This document shows, in pieces, positions 1 through 8,502 of a stretch of DNA of 31,786 nucleotides. Origin of the DNA: Gammaproteobacteria bacterium (lineage in GTDB: Bacteria; Pseudomonadota; Gammaproteobacteria; Granulosicoccales; Granulosicoccaceae); contig JAHQVR010000329.1 of NCBI GenBank assembly GCA_019634245.1, positions 1 to 31,786 of the forward strand, in the 5' to 3' direction. A program made the translations under genes and the position numbers. Numbering within the stretch: the first letter of the stretch is position 1; every line of letters begins with the position of its first letter. The notes beneath the pieces are model-generated. The model ran no database searches. It was not told the origin of the DNA and saw nothing but the letters and a program-made list of their open reading frames with translations.

Positions 1-751
1 ACAAGGTGAAATTGATTCGTTGCGATTGAGCTACACCGATGACTACCCCGACATTATCCGACTAAAACAACAGATCGGTGATTTAGAAAACCAGGCAGCT
101 AATCCCACGCAGTCCAGCGGTGGTTTTGGGGCCACTCTCAATAGTCCGGTTTATCAGCAACTGCGCAGTGATCTCGCTGCAGCGTCAGCCGAGGCGGATT
201 CTTTGAGGTCAAAAATCAATCAACTCTCCATCCTCAAAGAGAAAGAGGTAGAGCGCTCCACCGACTCTGGCCGCGTCGAGCGCGAATACGCTGAACTAAC
301 TCGCGATTACACGATCAATCAAGAGATATTCGAAGATTTGCTGCGTCGGCAAGAGAGTGCTCGATTGGCGATGACATTAAGTGAAGAGCAGCAAGGTGTT
401 TTGTATCGAATTGCGCAGGAAGCGATCTATCCCTACTTACCCACCGGTCTGCGCTTTGTTCACATTGCCTTTGCTGGCATGGTGCTGAGTGTGTTGTTGC
501 CCCTGGGCTTTCTGATCGTTTTTCTAAAGCTCGATCCTCGAATTCGAACAAGCTCATCGGTCACTGATGTGCTTGAACTGCCTCTATTAACTGTTGTGCC
601 GCATATGAACTCACCGAAAGAAAAGCCTGGGTTTTTGAGTAAGCCATCTGGTGTATGGACGGTTGTTGGCTGTGTACTAGCGTTATATATGATTGTGACG
701 GTACTTAAATTCATACTGTCATCGGCTGGCCAAGGAGGCGGAATACTATGA
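1..751 (+). CDS. Wzz/XrtA-type polysaccharide chain-length determinant, 3' part
   Basis: The frame is open from base 2, so the gene begins upstream and only about 249 C-terminal residues are present; the 5' boundary is the window edge. The visible part is a long, charged, coiled-coil-like periplasmic segment (runs rich in E, Q, R and A). A first membrane helix follows (around FVHIAFAGMVLSVLLPLGFL), then a cytoplasmic stretch with the DPRIRTSS-type motif, and a second helix close to the C-terminus (VWTVVGCVLALYMIVTVL). The DPR motif followed by a conserved hydrophobic cytoplasmic loop and a final helix resembles exosortase-associated (PEP-CTERM/XrtA) chain-length determinants. These inner-membrane proteins set polymer length with a BY-kinase. 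The stop overlaps the next start (ATGA), so the pair is translationally coupled. The family is clear; the XrtA subtype is inferred. Confidence 0.8.
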   Translation, partial: QGEIDSLRLSYTDDYPDIIRLKQQIGDLENQAANPTQSSGGFGATLNSPVYQQLRSDLAAASAEADSLRSKINQLSILKEKEVERSTDSGRVEREYAELTRDYTINQEIFEDLLRRQESARLAMTLSEEQQGVLYRIAQEAIYPYLPTGLRFVHIAFAGMVLSVLLPLGFLIVFLKLDPRIRTSSSVTDVLELPLLTVVPHMNSPKEKPGFLSKPSGVWTVVGCVLALYMIVTVLKFILSSAGQGGGIL

Positions 752-1623
752 CCGACCGAGCTAAAATCGCTAACGTAAAATCGATTATGCAGCAGCAGCA
801 TTCGAAGTCCGAACGGCGGTCTAAGAAATCGAATAGTCGATCCATGGTGCCTGTGAGCCGCCCGACGCAAGGTGGTAGCACCCAATTGCGAGCGGCGAAT
901 GAGTCAGTGAGTTTGGCTGATCGACTAACCGCCGAACTGACTAACATGGAAGATCACAAGCTGTTTAGTGATCGCCAGTTGGACCTACTCGGAATCGTAC
1001 ATCCACGCTCTCAACAACGCGGGCTGGTGGATGCTATGCGTCAGCTGCGAACCAAACTCTACAGCTTACAGCCCGATGGGAATTTTTCGGTTCTGGTGAG
1101 TTCTGTAGTGCCTGAAGGTGGTGGTAGTTTTGTCGCCATGAATCTTGCGGCCACCATCGCTTTTGATAAGTCAAAAACATCGCTCTTGGTTGATGCCAAT
1201 GTGCACGACCCAGTGCTGCATAAACTCTTGAAGCTCATTGGTCGCGAAGAGGCCCATGGATTAGTGGATTACCTGGAAAATCCATCATTGGGTGTCGAGC
1301 ATATCGTCAGCCCGAGTGGTATCCCGCGAATGCGTGTCATTCCGATGGGTAATCATCCCGATCGTAGTTCTGAGCATTTTTCATCAGCACGCTATAAGCG
1401 TCTGATGGTGGATATTAAGGACCGTTATAGCAATCGCTTTGTGGTGGTTGACGGACCCGCGATGGATACGTCAACCGACGCCAGAATCTTATCCGAAATC
1501 TGTGACTATACTGTCCTGGTTGTGCCCTACGGTGGGGTGACTCCCGGTGCATTGGATGCAGTGGTTGATGAGATAGACGAACGAAAACTTGCCGGCGTTG
1601 TCATCAACGACCAACCAAATTAA
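748..1623 (+). CDS. CpsD/BY-kinase-like ATPase with degenerate Walker A motif
   Basis: This 291-residue cytoplasmic protein has the layout of bacterial tyrosine kinases/XrtA-associated autokinases. A polar, basic N-terminus of about 75 residues is followed by the 'RQLRTKL' activator-type motif (99-105) and a P-loop domain. Walker A' (LLVDAN, D149) and Walker B (VVVDGPAM, D235) are present. The Walker A loop reads VPEGGGSF (121-128) where active enzymes have PGEGKS/T, so the phosphate-binding lysine is replaced by G126. There is no C-terminal tyrosine cluster; the protein ends soon after the last strand. It probably lacks ordinary kinase activity and may act as a structural partner of the chain-length protein encoded just upstream (ATGA overlap). 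The family assignment is firm; inactivity is inferred from the missing lysine. Confidence 0.85.
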   Translation: MTDRAKIANVKSIMQQQHSKSERRSKKSNSRSMVPVSRPTQGGSTQLRAANESVSLADRLTAELTNMEDHKLFSDRQLDLLGIVHPRSQQRGLVDAMRQLRTKLYSLQPDGNFSVLVSSVVPEGGGSFVAMNLAATIAFDKSKTSLLVDANVHDPVLHKLLKLIGREEAHGLVDYLENPSLGVEHIVSPSGIPRMRVIPMGNHPDRSSEHFSSARYKRLMVDIKDRYSNRFVVVDGPAMDTSTDARILSEICDYTVLVVPYGGVTPGALDAVVDEIDERKLAGVVINDQPN

Positions 1624-3010
1624 TTGTCCCCGGTTGCAAACCTTGGCTCACCGAATTCTTACAGTTATCACAGCGGCTATGCTGCTGACCCCCGTGGCCT
1701 CTTATGCGCTAAGCCTGGGGTTTGAAGGACAGCTAAACGCCGTTGGTTCGGATAACGTTGGCCAAGATCTTCCTGGAGATGAGGAAACCGGTAGTTCTGG
1801 AAATATTCAATTAGGTGTGTTCGGTGAACAACGTGGTCGGATTGTCAGTGGCGGATTTTTAGGTGAGATTATCTCTAACCGAGATATTGAAGACGAAGAC
1901 GCAGAATTCAATACGTTCACCAATTTTCTTGGTGCACTGAACTTTCAATTCACTCCCAGCTTTTCCTGGTATATCGGAAACGTGATTGGAGGCGTCCGAG
2001 AAGATAATGCGCTGGTTCCGGGTGATGATTTTGATTTAACTCGACGAAATATTTTTGCCACTGGTCCCACTTACCTGCATGAATTGAGTTCTTTCTCATT
2101 CATTCAAACCGATATCTTATATATCTCTCAAACTGAAGAGGACCAGCAGCTCGATCAGGTTATTAACGGTCGAATTCGCTATCAGCGCGATGCTGGAACT
2201 GCCAACAGTTGGGGATTGGAACTCATTGACAACTATATTGATAATACCGAGGATGACGATGCCCCGGATACCAATCGTTTGTCATTGAGTGCGTTTTTTG
2301 AAAGGGAACGAGGTCGCTATACATACACCGGAGCTGTAGGCTCCACCCGTTATGACACCGACGATGAGTCGGTAGCCGATTTCAGCGCGCGATTAGGCTT
2401 CAGACAGCAGTTAGGGCCAAAAACAGCCTGGAGTTTGGATCTTAATCGAGACCTGCTCGATCAAACCCTTTCGACCATAGATTCGTTTTTGGATCAAGGA
2501 TCGGGTGTTGAACCGGAAACAGAAGGTGTTTTCCAAGAAACACGTCTGACGGCGGCTTATGAGTTCCTTGGAACCAATACCACGTTCGACATTGGTGCTA
2601 GCGTTGCGCAATCCGATTTTGAGTTTTTGAATGCTACCGGTGCTGATGCGAATCTGGAAGATCAATTACAAAGTTCTGTCTTCGCTGTTTATCAGCGTGA
2701 CTTTAATTCGCGGTTGAGTAATGAAACCACCTTGAGCTACGAAGTTCAGGAGTACGATAATCGTGTTGATAGTAATAATTCAGTATTAGCGACCACCACC
2801 TTCAATTATCGCCTCACTCGTAGTCTTGAATTGGCTTTGGGATACCGATTCAATCAAGCCGACGGGGTTGAAACTAACTTTGATGGTGGTACTGCGGTAC
2901 TCGCCGATGTTGATTACACCGAGAATCGGGCAACGATTGGAATTATCTGGGCACCCCCGACGCGCGCCAGTCGCGAGCCAATAGTTGCTCTGCGCCAGTT
3001 GTTGCAATGA
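1589..3010 (+). CDS. Exopolysaccharide-cluster outer-membrane beta-barrel protein
   Basis: A protein of up to 473 residues with an N-terminal signal sequence (hydrophobic core ILTVITAAMLLTPVASYA, probable cleavage after residue 40). The rest is rich in alternating polar/hydrophobic strands and acidic loops (EDED, DDD, DNTEDDD), typical of a large outer-membrane barrel. It resembles the barrel proteins encoded in PEP-CTERM/Vps-type polysaccharide loci (TIGR03016/VpsM-like), which are thought to form or support the export pore. No ATG start fits: the longest frame begins at TTG 1589, inside the kinase gene (35-nt overlap). An in-frame TTG at 1634 would give a more conventional 25-residue signal peptide, so the start is uncertain. 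The stop overlaps the next gene's ATG. The export role is inferred from location and fold type. Confidence 0.72.
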   Translation: MPALSSTTNQINCPRLQTLAHRILTVITAAMLLTPVASYALSLGFEGQLNAVGSDNVGQDLPGDEETGSSGNIQLGVFGEQRGRIVSGGFLGEIISNRDIEDEDAEFNTFTNFLGALNFQFTPSFSWYIGNVIGGVREDNALVPGDDFDLTRRNIFATGPTYLHELSSFSFIQTDILYISQTEEDQQLDQVINGRIRYQRDAGTANSWGLELIDNYIDNTEDDDAPDTNRLSLSAFFERERGRYTYTGAVGSTRYDTDDESVADFSARLGFRQQLGPKTAWSLDLNRDLLDQTLSTIDSFLDQGSGVEPETEGVFQETRLTAAYEFLGTNTTFDIGASVAQSDFEFLNATGADANLEDQLQSSVFAVYQRDFNSRLSNETTLSYEVQEYDNRVDSNNSVLATTTFNYRLTRSLELALGYRFNQADGVETNFDGGTAVLADVDYTENRATIGIIWAPPTRASREPIVALRQLLQ

Positions 3011-4200
3011 GTTTCTTGCAGCGGTCGCTGGGGGCAGGGACCGATACGCAAAACGCGGCTTCTATTGAGCTAAATAGACGTGGCCTGAGCGTACTGTTTG
3101 TGGTGGACAGTAATTTTCCCGGCTTTGGTGGAGCTGAAGCACAGGCTCGTAAACTCGCGCGAGCTCTCGAAGAACGGGGCGTCTACGTTGAATTCGTATC
3201 CCCTAGGGTTTTATCTAATCAGGCAGAGCGGGACACTGTTGATGGTTTTTCCGTTCGGCGTATTCGCTATCCACACATAAAGTTATTCGGCTCTGTCGTT
3301 TTGCTGTTTCGTTTTGCCCATTATTTGATACGCAATCGGCACAGATTCGATTGCATGCATATTCATGTCACTCGTTTGCTAGCCGCAACCGCTACAGTGA
3401 TCAAACCGCTTACCGGCATACCCGTAGTCACAAAAGTTTCAGGGTTTTTTGAATTCGAAGGTGGCGTTTTGGATCAGAATAAACGCTTCTCTCCGGTAAA
3501 CATGGTTACCCGCCGGGTTTTACGCAACGTTGACTATGTTCAAACCATTAGTGTGGAAACTCGTGACAAATTGCTGCAGGCGGGCTTTACTGATGGTCAG
3601 ATCTGTTTTATACCCAATGGCATTGATACCCGGCATGAAACAGTTCTGCGCGATGGTTCCGGACCGTTGCGTATTGGCTACTGCGGGCGTTTGCGTAAAG
3701 TCAAAGGTGTTGATGTGCTGATCGCTGGTTTTGCTCATGCCGTAAAATCGTTACCCGATGTTGAAATGGAATTGGTGATTGCCGGAGACGGCGAGACTCG
3801 AGATGAGCTGGAAGCACAGGCCAAACAATTGGGCGTTTTCGAATCAATCCAATTTCTAGGGCGTATCAATAACACCACTAGTTTTTATGATGAGCTGGAT
3901 GTCTATGTACAACCCTCGTTTGCCGAAGGGCTACCTAACTCAGTCATGGAGGCCATGTTAGCGGCACGTATAGTTCTCGCCAGTGACATTGGTGGTAATC
4001 ATGATTTGATTGTCGAGGGTGAGGCCGGTCGCTTGTTCCCTGCAGGTGATGACAATGCACTCGGTGAGTTAATTGTGTATGCCGCCAACCACCGACATCA
4101 ACTAGCTGAGTATGGTCAGCGTGGTAAGCACGTGATCACTGAACGCTACGGCTTTGATAAAGTCGCAGAGCAGTTGGTAGATATCTACCGTGAAAAGTAG
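3007..4200 (+). CDS. GT4-family glycosyltransferase
   Basis: A 397-residue GT-B fold, retaining glycosyltransferase (family 4, Glycos_transf_1). The N-terminal domain has the glycine-rich acceptor loop (SNFPGFGGAEAQARKLA, about 34-50) common in these enzymes. The C-terminal donor-binding domain contains IPNGID and GYCGRLRKVKGVDVL, and the EX7E motif E307-GLPNSVM-E315 followed by ASDIGGNHDLI. It would add a sugar from a nucleotide-sugar donor to the growing lipid-linked repeat unit on the cytoplasmic face. It is translationally coupled to the upstream barrel gene (ATGA at 3007-3010) and overlaps the next gene by 11 nt. The donor and acceptor sugars cannot be read from sequence. Confidence 0.93.
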   Translation: MSFLQRSLGAGTDTQNAASIELNRRGLSVLFVVDSNFPGFGGAEAQARKLARALEERGVYVEFVSPRVLSNQAERDTVDGFSVRRIRYPHIKLFGSVVLLFRFAHYLIRNRHRFDCMHIHVTRLLAATATVIKPLTGIPVVTKVSGFFEFEGGVLDQNKRFSPVNMVTRRVLRNVDYVQTISVETRDKLLQAGFTDGQICFIPNGIDTRHETVLRDGSGPLRIGYCGRLRKVKGVDVLIAGFAHAVKSLPDVEMELVIAGDGETRDELEAQAKQLGVFESIQFLGRINNTTSFYDELDVYVQPSFAEGLPNSVMEAMLAARIVLASDIGGNHDLIVEGEAGRLFPAGDDNALGELIVYAANHRHQLAEYGQRGKHVITERYGFDKVAEQLVDIYREK

Positions 4201-5122
4201 CATTGAAAAAATTATCGTTACGGTCTCGATCGATACTGAGTGTGATCATGATGTTAATTGGGTGCGCGCCAATCCGCTGACTTACAAATCGATTTTGGTC
4301 GGAGTGCCTGATAGATTGCAGCCGGCGTTTGATGAAGTGGGTGCCGTACCCACCTATTTGCTAACCGTCGAAGTGATGGAACAGCCAGATTGTGTCTCTG
4401 CCCTGAAAAACTTGTCCGGGCATTATGAACTTGGCACGCATCTTCACGCAGCGTTTATTGAGCCAGAGAAGAAATACTTTGATTATGCTGGTGTGGATAG
4501 TCCGGATTTTCAATGTTCCTATGCTCCGGATGTCGAATATCAAAAATTGCAGAACTTATCCGAACTGTTTAAACGTTCCTTCGGCTATACACCGACAAGT
4601 TTTCGTGCCGGTCGCTATGGTGCGAACCATCATTCGTTGAATAGTTTGCAGAAACTGGGTTATAAAGTCGATACCAGTGTGACACCTCATATCCGCTGGA
4701 CAGAACCCAATGCAGTGGTCGATTTTCGCAAAGCCCCAGAGCAGCCTTACTTTCCTTCATCGTCATCGGCAAGTGTGCCTGAGTCCTACACCGATGGACG
4801 TATCTTAGAAGTTCCGGTGACTATAAAACCACGCTTGATCCGTCGTTCTCCGAAATGGTTTCGGCCCTGGTTCTCTTCAGTGGATGAAATGAAAGAAATA
4901 TTTCACTACCATATGAAAAAATATCGAGATAATCGTATCTTGTCGATCAATATGATGTTTCATTCCATGGAGATTATCGAAAAAGCCTCACCTTATCCAC
5001 AAACAGCCAGCGACGTTGCCCGATTCCTTGAGGATATGCAGGAAGGCTTGAATTGGTGCAAGGAAGAGGGTGCCGTGTTTGGTGGTCTTTCTTCGCTGCA
5101 TTCTGAATTTGTACCTGGCTAG
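4190..5122 (+). CDS. NodB-type polysaccharide deacetylase family protein (first copy)
   Basis: A 310-residue protein that starts at GTG 4190 inside the end of the glycosyltransferase gene (11-nt overlap), giving MKSSIEKIIVTVSIDTECDHD. The NodB-like pieces are the strand with SIDTECD (D15, E17), the metal-site-like THLHA (H84, H86), SFRAGRYG (the arginine motif), and a C-terminal MMFHSME motif near residue 265. There is no signal peptide, so it would act in the cytoplasm or on the inner face of the membrane, removing acyl groups from a lipid-linked sugar, or act in a related carbohydrate-esterase role. It is more divergent than the second deacetylase of this operon (7738-8502): the canonical TFDDG is replaced by SIDTE, as in several exopolysaccharide-locus NodB relatives. 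The precise substrate is unknown. Confidence 0.78.
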   Translation: MKSSIEKIIVTVSIDTECDHDVNWVRANPLTYKSILVGVPDRLQPAFDEVGAVPTYLLTVEVMEQPDCVSALKNLSGHYELGTHLHAAFIEPEKKYFDYAGVDSPDFQCSYAPDVEYQKLQNLSELFKRSFGYTPTSFRAGRYGANHHSLNSLQKLGYKVDTSVTPHIRWTEPNAVVDFRKAPEQPYFPSSSSASVPESYTDGRILEVPVTIKPRLIRRSPKWFRPWFSSVDEMKEIFHYHMKKYRDNRILSINMMFHSMEIIEKASPYPQTASDVARFLEDMQEGLNWCKEEGAVFGGLSSLHSEFVPG

Positions 5123-5135
5123 TTCGGGTTAACGA

Positions 5136-6614
5136 ATGGCAGCCCGCGGCCTCCTTTACCACATTCGAAACTATGCATCGGCGGGTGTATTGTCCGCGTT
5201 TGCAGGGTTAATTAGTTTCCCCATTTTTACTCGCAGTCTGTCGGTGGAGCAGTACGGCATACTGGGTTTGACGATGGCAAGCCTGACGCTCTTTGTCGCC
5301 ATGGGCAAGCTGGGTATGCAGCATGCGGTGATCCGTTTCTATTCGCAAATTAAAGCCGGCAACATCAGTTTTAGCCTGAATCAGATGCACAGTTCGGTGT
5401 TCGCTAGTTTTCTTTTTCTTGCCATCGTGACAACAGTGATTTGGTTGATTATGGGTTACTTCGTGCTGCCGCGATTTTTACAGTACGAAAACATTTCTTC
5501 GTTGTTTTTAGTCGCTAGTGGTTTGGTGTTTGTACGTGTACTGATGAGTGCAGTCAATAATTTTCTACGCGCTGATCAGCAAAGCGGAGTGGTGGGTATT
5601 GCGCTCGTTATGGGGCGCTATGCCATGGTGGCATTGGTTCTGGTTGCCTTATTATTTACTAGTCTTAATCCTGTAAAAATATTTATCTGCTTCTTGTTAG
5701 CTGACATCTTAATTTTTGGATTTATGGTCCTGAAATATCCTTTGGCCATGGTGTTCAAGGGGTCAGACTTCTCAATATCACTTGTAAAAAACATGGCCGT
5801 GTATGCTGTACCTTTGATGGTGGTTGAGTCTTTGGGTTTGGTGTTAAGACTCAGTGATCGATATTTAATCGAGGCCTACTTAGGCGTCGAAGAGTTAGGG
5901 CAATACTCTGCCTCTTATAATCTGGTTTCGTACCTGGACGTGATTATTCTGTTGTCTTTAATGCAGGCTGTAAAACCGCTTTATATGCAGTTGTGGGAAA
6001 CCAAGGGTTCGGCTGAAACCTCTCAATTTTTATCGAGTGCGTTGCACAAGTATCTGGTTTTGGGCATTCCCTTTATTACGGTTTTTTGTTTGACAAGCCC
6101 TCATTTATTGAATGTGTTGGCCAGTCCCAAATATGCGCCAGGAACAGTGGTCATTCCGTTTATTGCCCTTAGTTATTTTGTTGAGGGCACGGCTCACTTC
6201 CTGGGTGCTGGATTGTATGTGGCAAAAAATACCCGTGCTGTTATGTTCTGGGGCCTTTTAACTGTGGGTGTCAACCTGGTGCTTAATATCATTTTTATTC
6301 CACAGTATGGAATTGTTGGCGCTGCTGCGGTGACTATCGCCTCTTTATTCGTGTTCGTTATAGGTACAGGCTGGCATGCGTTCCGCTATGTGTCGTTTCC
6401 GGTGCGCATTCGCGAACCACTGTTGGTAGCGCTTATTGGCGCAGCCGCCTATTTTCTTGTTAATTCAATCGATCTGGGTGCAGAGGTTAGCGATTTTTTT
6501 GTCAAGGGTTTACTTAGCGCGGCGGTGCTGTTGCCGGCTGTGCTGCTGATAGACAGGGAAGTCAGGTTATGGCTGAAACAGCAATTTGCGTTGTTTCGAG
6601 ATAGGTATATCTGA
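5136..6614 (+). CDS. Wzx-like polysaccharide flippase (MOP superfamily)
   Basis: A 492-residue, very hydrophobic protein with about 12-14 predicted membrane helices spaced along its whole length, starting with the family's usual N-terminal pattern (a first helix ending in FAGLISFPIFTRSLSVEQYGILGL). Glycine/tyrosine turns of the type 'EQYGxLGLxxA' and 'YGIVGAAAVTIAS' are hallmarks of Wzx/PST exporters in the MOP (MATE-like) superfamily. It would flip undecaprenyl-linked repeat units across the inner membrane for polymerisation by the Wzy-like protein encoded at 8471. It begins 13 nt after the preceding stop, and its own stop overlaps the next ATG (TGATG). The family call is firm; the substrate is unknown. 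Confidence 0.92.
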   Translation: MAARGLLYHIRNYASAGVLSAFAGLISFPIFTRSLSVEQYGILGLTMASLTLFVAMGKLGMQHAVIRFYSQIKAGNISFSLNQMHSSVFASFLFLAIVTTVIWLIMGYFVLPRFLQYENISSLFLVASGLVFVRVLMSAVNNFLRADQQSGVVGIALVMGRYAMVALVLVALLFTSLNPVKIFICFLLADILIFGFMVLKYPLAMVFKGSDFSISLVKNMAVYAVPLMVVESLGLVLRLSDRYLIEAYLGVEELGQYSASYNLVSYLDVIILLSLMQAVKPLYMQLWETKGSAETSQFLSSALHKYLVLGIPFITVFCLTSPHLLNVLASPKYAPGTVVIPFIALSYFVEGTAHFLGAGLYVAKNTRAVMFWGLLTVGVNLVLNIIFIPQYGIVGAAAVTIASLFVFVIGTGWHAFRYVSFPVRIREPLLVALIGAAAYFLVNSIDLGAEVSDFFVKGLLSAAVLLPAVLLIDREVRLWLKQQFALFRDRYI

Positions 6615-7741
6615 TGCTCATTCTGTTTTTACTCGCCGTAGCGTTTTGCGTGTATACCTACGCGATATTCCCACTGTTGCTGCATTATAAGGCTCGCCAT
6701 CGTACAGAAGCATCATTGATATTGCCTCCGGACTTGCCAATCGTATCGATTGTCATAGCAGCACACAATGAGGAGAGCAATCTCGCGACTAAATTCAAAA
6801 CCATCAGTGAACTTAGCTACCCCGCTGACCGGTTAGAAATTGTCATAGTTTCAGATGGCTCAACTGACGCCACCGTAAAAATGTTAGAGGCCCAGCAAAA
6901 GCTGGATGCGCGCTTCCGATATAGCCACTATGAACCCGCAAAGGGTAAACCATCGGCATTAAATTGCGGTGTTGCTATGGCCACTGGGGACTACATTGTG
7001 TTTATGGATGCTCGTCAACGTGTGTCGAATGATGCGATAGAAAATCTAATCGCTGCATTGCAACCTGATGATGTGGGCGCGGTGAGCGGGGAATTGATGC
7101 TGGATGCCTCCGGAGGTGAGTCAAATGATGTTGGGTTGTACTGGCGGTATGAAAAATGGATTCGGCTAAACGAAAGCCGGTTATTTTCTACCACCGGTGC
7201 CACAGGCGCGCTGTATGCGATTGCTAGACAGGACTTTGAACCGCATGCCGAAGATGTACTATTAGATGACTTTAATACGCCGGTATCATTGTTACGCCAC
7301 GGCAAACGCACGCTCTTCGTACCACAAGCGCAGGTCTTTGATAGAGCCGAGTCTGATGCTGGTGGAGAATTTCATCGCAAAGCTCGAACCTTGGCTGGAA
7401 ACTATCAATCATTCTCTCGCCATCTCTGGTTATTTGCTCCAACTAAAAATCCCGTGTGGTGGCAATTTATTTCCCACAAGGTATTTCGTTTATTGATTCC
7501 ATACGCATTATTAATCGCCTTTATTGCATCCTATGTGGGAAATGGATGGTTTCTTAGCTTAATGTTTATCGTGCAGTTGATCTTCTATGTTATCGGCGGT
7601 TTGAGTATGTTAAATCTTATAACTGCTGAGAATAAATTGATCAATTTTATCAAGGTATTTCTATCGTTAAATGCCGCTGCGGTGGTCGGTGCGTTGCGTT
7701 ACTTTAGCGGGCGTGCGGAAGTGCGTTGGAAGAGAACATGA
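6614..7741 (+). CDS. GT2-family membrane glycosyltransferase
   Basis: A 375-residue inverting glycosyltransferase of the cellulose-synthase/HAS-like GT2 type. An N-terminal helix (residues 1-25) anchors it. The GT-A domain shows IVIAAHNEE (47-54), VSDGSTD (79-85), MDARQ (D132-A-R134 at the metal-binding position) and an EDVLLDDF acidic motif. About three helices close the C-terminus (VFRLLIPYALLIAFIASYV, WFLSLMFIVQLIFYVIGG, FIKVFLSLNAAAVVGAL). It would transfer a sugar during repeat-unit assembly or chain growth. The start overlaps the flippase stop by one base, and the stop overlaps the preferred ATG of the next gene (ATGA). The sugar specificity cannot be inferred. Confidence 0.93.
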   Translation: MLILFLLAVAFCVYTYAIFPLLLHYKARHRTEASLILPPDLPIVSIVIAAHNEESNLATKFKTISELSYPADRLEIVIVSDGSTDATVKMLEAQQKLDARFRYSHYEPAKGKPSALNCGVAMATGDYIVFMDARQRVSNDAIENLIAALQPDDVGAVSGELMLDASGGESNDVGLYWRYEKWIRLNESRLFSTTGATGALYAIARQDFEPHAEDVLLDDFNTPVSLLRHGKRTLFVPQAQVFDRAESDAGGEFHRKARTLAGNYQSFSRHLWLFAPTKNPVWWQFISHKVFRLLIPYALLIAFIASYVGNGWFLSLMFIVQLIFYVIGGLSMLNLITAENKLINFIKVFLSLNAAAVVGALRYFSGRAEVRWKRT

Positions 7742-8502
7742 GTGTGGTTCTGATGTATCACGCCTTATATTCGGGTGACGACACCGCGGGTATCAGTGCT
7801 GAGGACTTACCCTATGCGGTATCAGAAGAAAACTTTATTGCACAGCTAGATAAACTGGCTGAAAAACGCGTAGGATTGGTTGAGCAAGACAATTCCCATT
7901 TGCCTGATATCGTTATTACCTTTGATGATGGGCATGTGAGTAATTTTGAACTGGCGTTACCGCATTTGCAGAGTCGTTCCCTGCAAGCGTATTTTTTTAT
8001 CACAACCGATTACACTAATAATCGACCCTTTTTTATGAGCTCTGACCAACTACGCCAATTGTCATCAGCCGGTATGGAGATAGGTGGTCATGGCTGCAGT
8101 CATGCCTTTTTTGACGATTTGGACGCGATGGGAGCAAAACGTGAACTAGATCACAGTATTGCTTTTTTGCAAAAAGTGATTGGGAAGCCTGTTCGGTCAA
8201 TGTCGTTCCCTGGAGGCCGCTACAACACTAAAGCTGTTGAATTAGCGCGAACTGCCGGATACCGCCAATTGTTTGGTTCAGGCTTTGGTACGATTAATGA
8301 GCAAAGTGCCCATGGCGAACAGCCCTTAAATAGAGTAGCCATCAGACGGACAACGTCTGATCAGGAATTTAAACGCATCATAGAAGGTGATACAGCACAC
8401 TATCGCCGGGAGCAACTGAAGCAAACCGCCAAAGGGGTTTTAAAAAGATCCCTGGGTAACCGCCTTTATCATGGCCTCTACAAATCCTTTTCATCCCGCT
8501 GA
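7738..8502 (+). CDS. NodB-type polysaccharide deacetylase (second copy)
   Basis: A 254-residue protein starting at ATG 7738, preferred over TTG 7726 because GGAAGAG lies just upstream and the ATG overlaps the previous stop (ATGA). The canonical NodB motifs are present: TFDDG (61-65, D63/D64), H118-GCS-H122, and SFPGGRYN (156-163). Together these form the metal-dependent deacetylase active site of carbohydrate esterase family 4. No signal peptide is visible, so the substrate may be reached from the cytoplasmic side. It lies between the GT2 gene and the polymerase gene, and overlaps the latter by 32 nt. With the more divergent deacetylase at 4190, it suggests the polymer is de-N- or de-O-acetylated at two steps. 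Confidence 0.9.
   Translation: MSVVLMYHALYSGDDTAGISAEDLPYAVSEENFIAQLDKLAEKRVGLVEQDNSHLPDIVITFDDGHVSNFELALPHLQSRSLQAYFFITTDYTNNRPFFMSSDQLRQLSSAGMEIGGHGCSHAFFDDLDAMGAKRELDHSIAFLQKVIGKPVRSMSFPGGRYNTKAVELARTAGYRQLFGSGFGTINEQSAHGEQPLNRVAIRRTTSDQEFKRIIEGDTAHYRREQLKQTAKGVLKRSLGNRLYHGLYKSFSSR

Noticed and set aside
8341..8361. Perfect 8-bp inverted repeat (ATCAGACG ... CGTCTGAT, 5-nt loop) inside the second deacetylase gene.
   Set aside because: Stems of this size are expected several times by chance in about 30 kb, and it lies inside a well-conserved coding frame.
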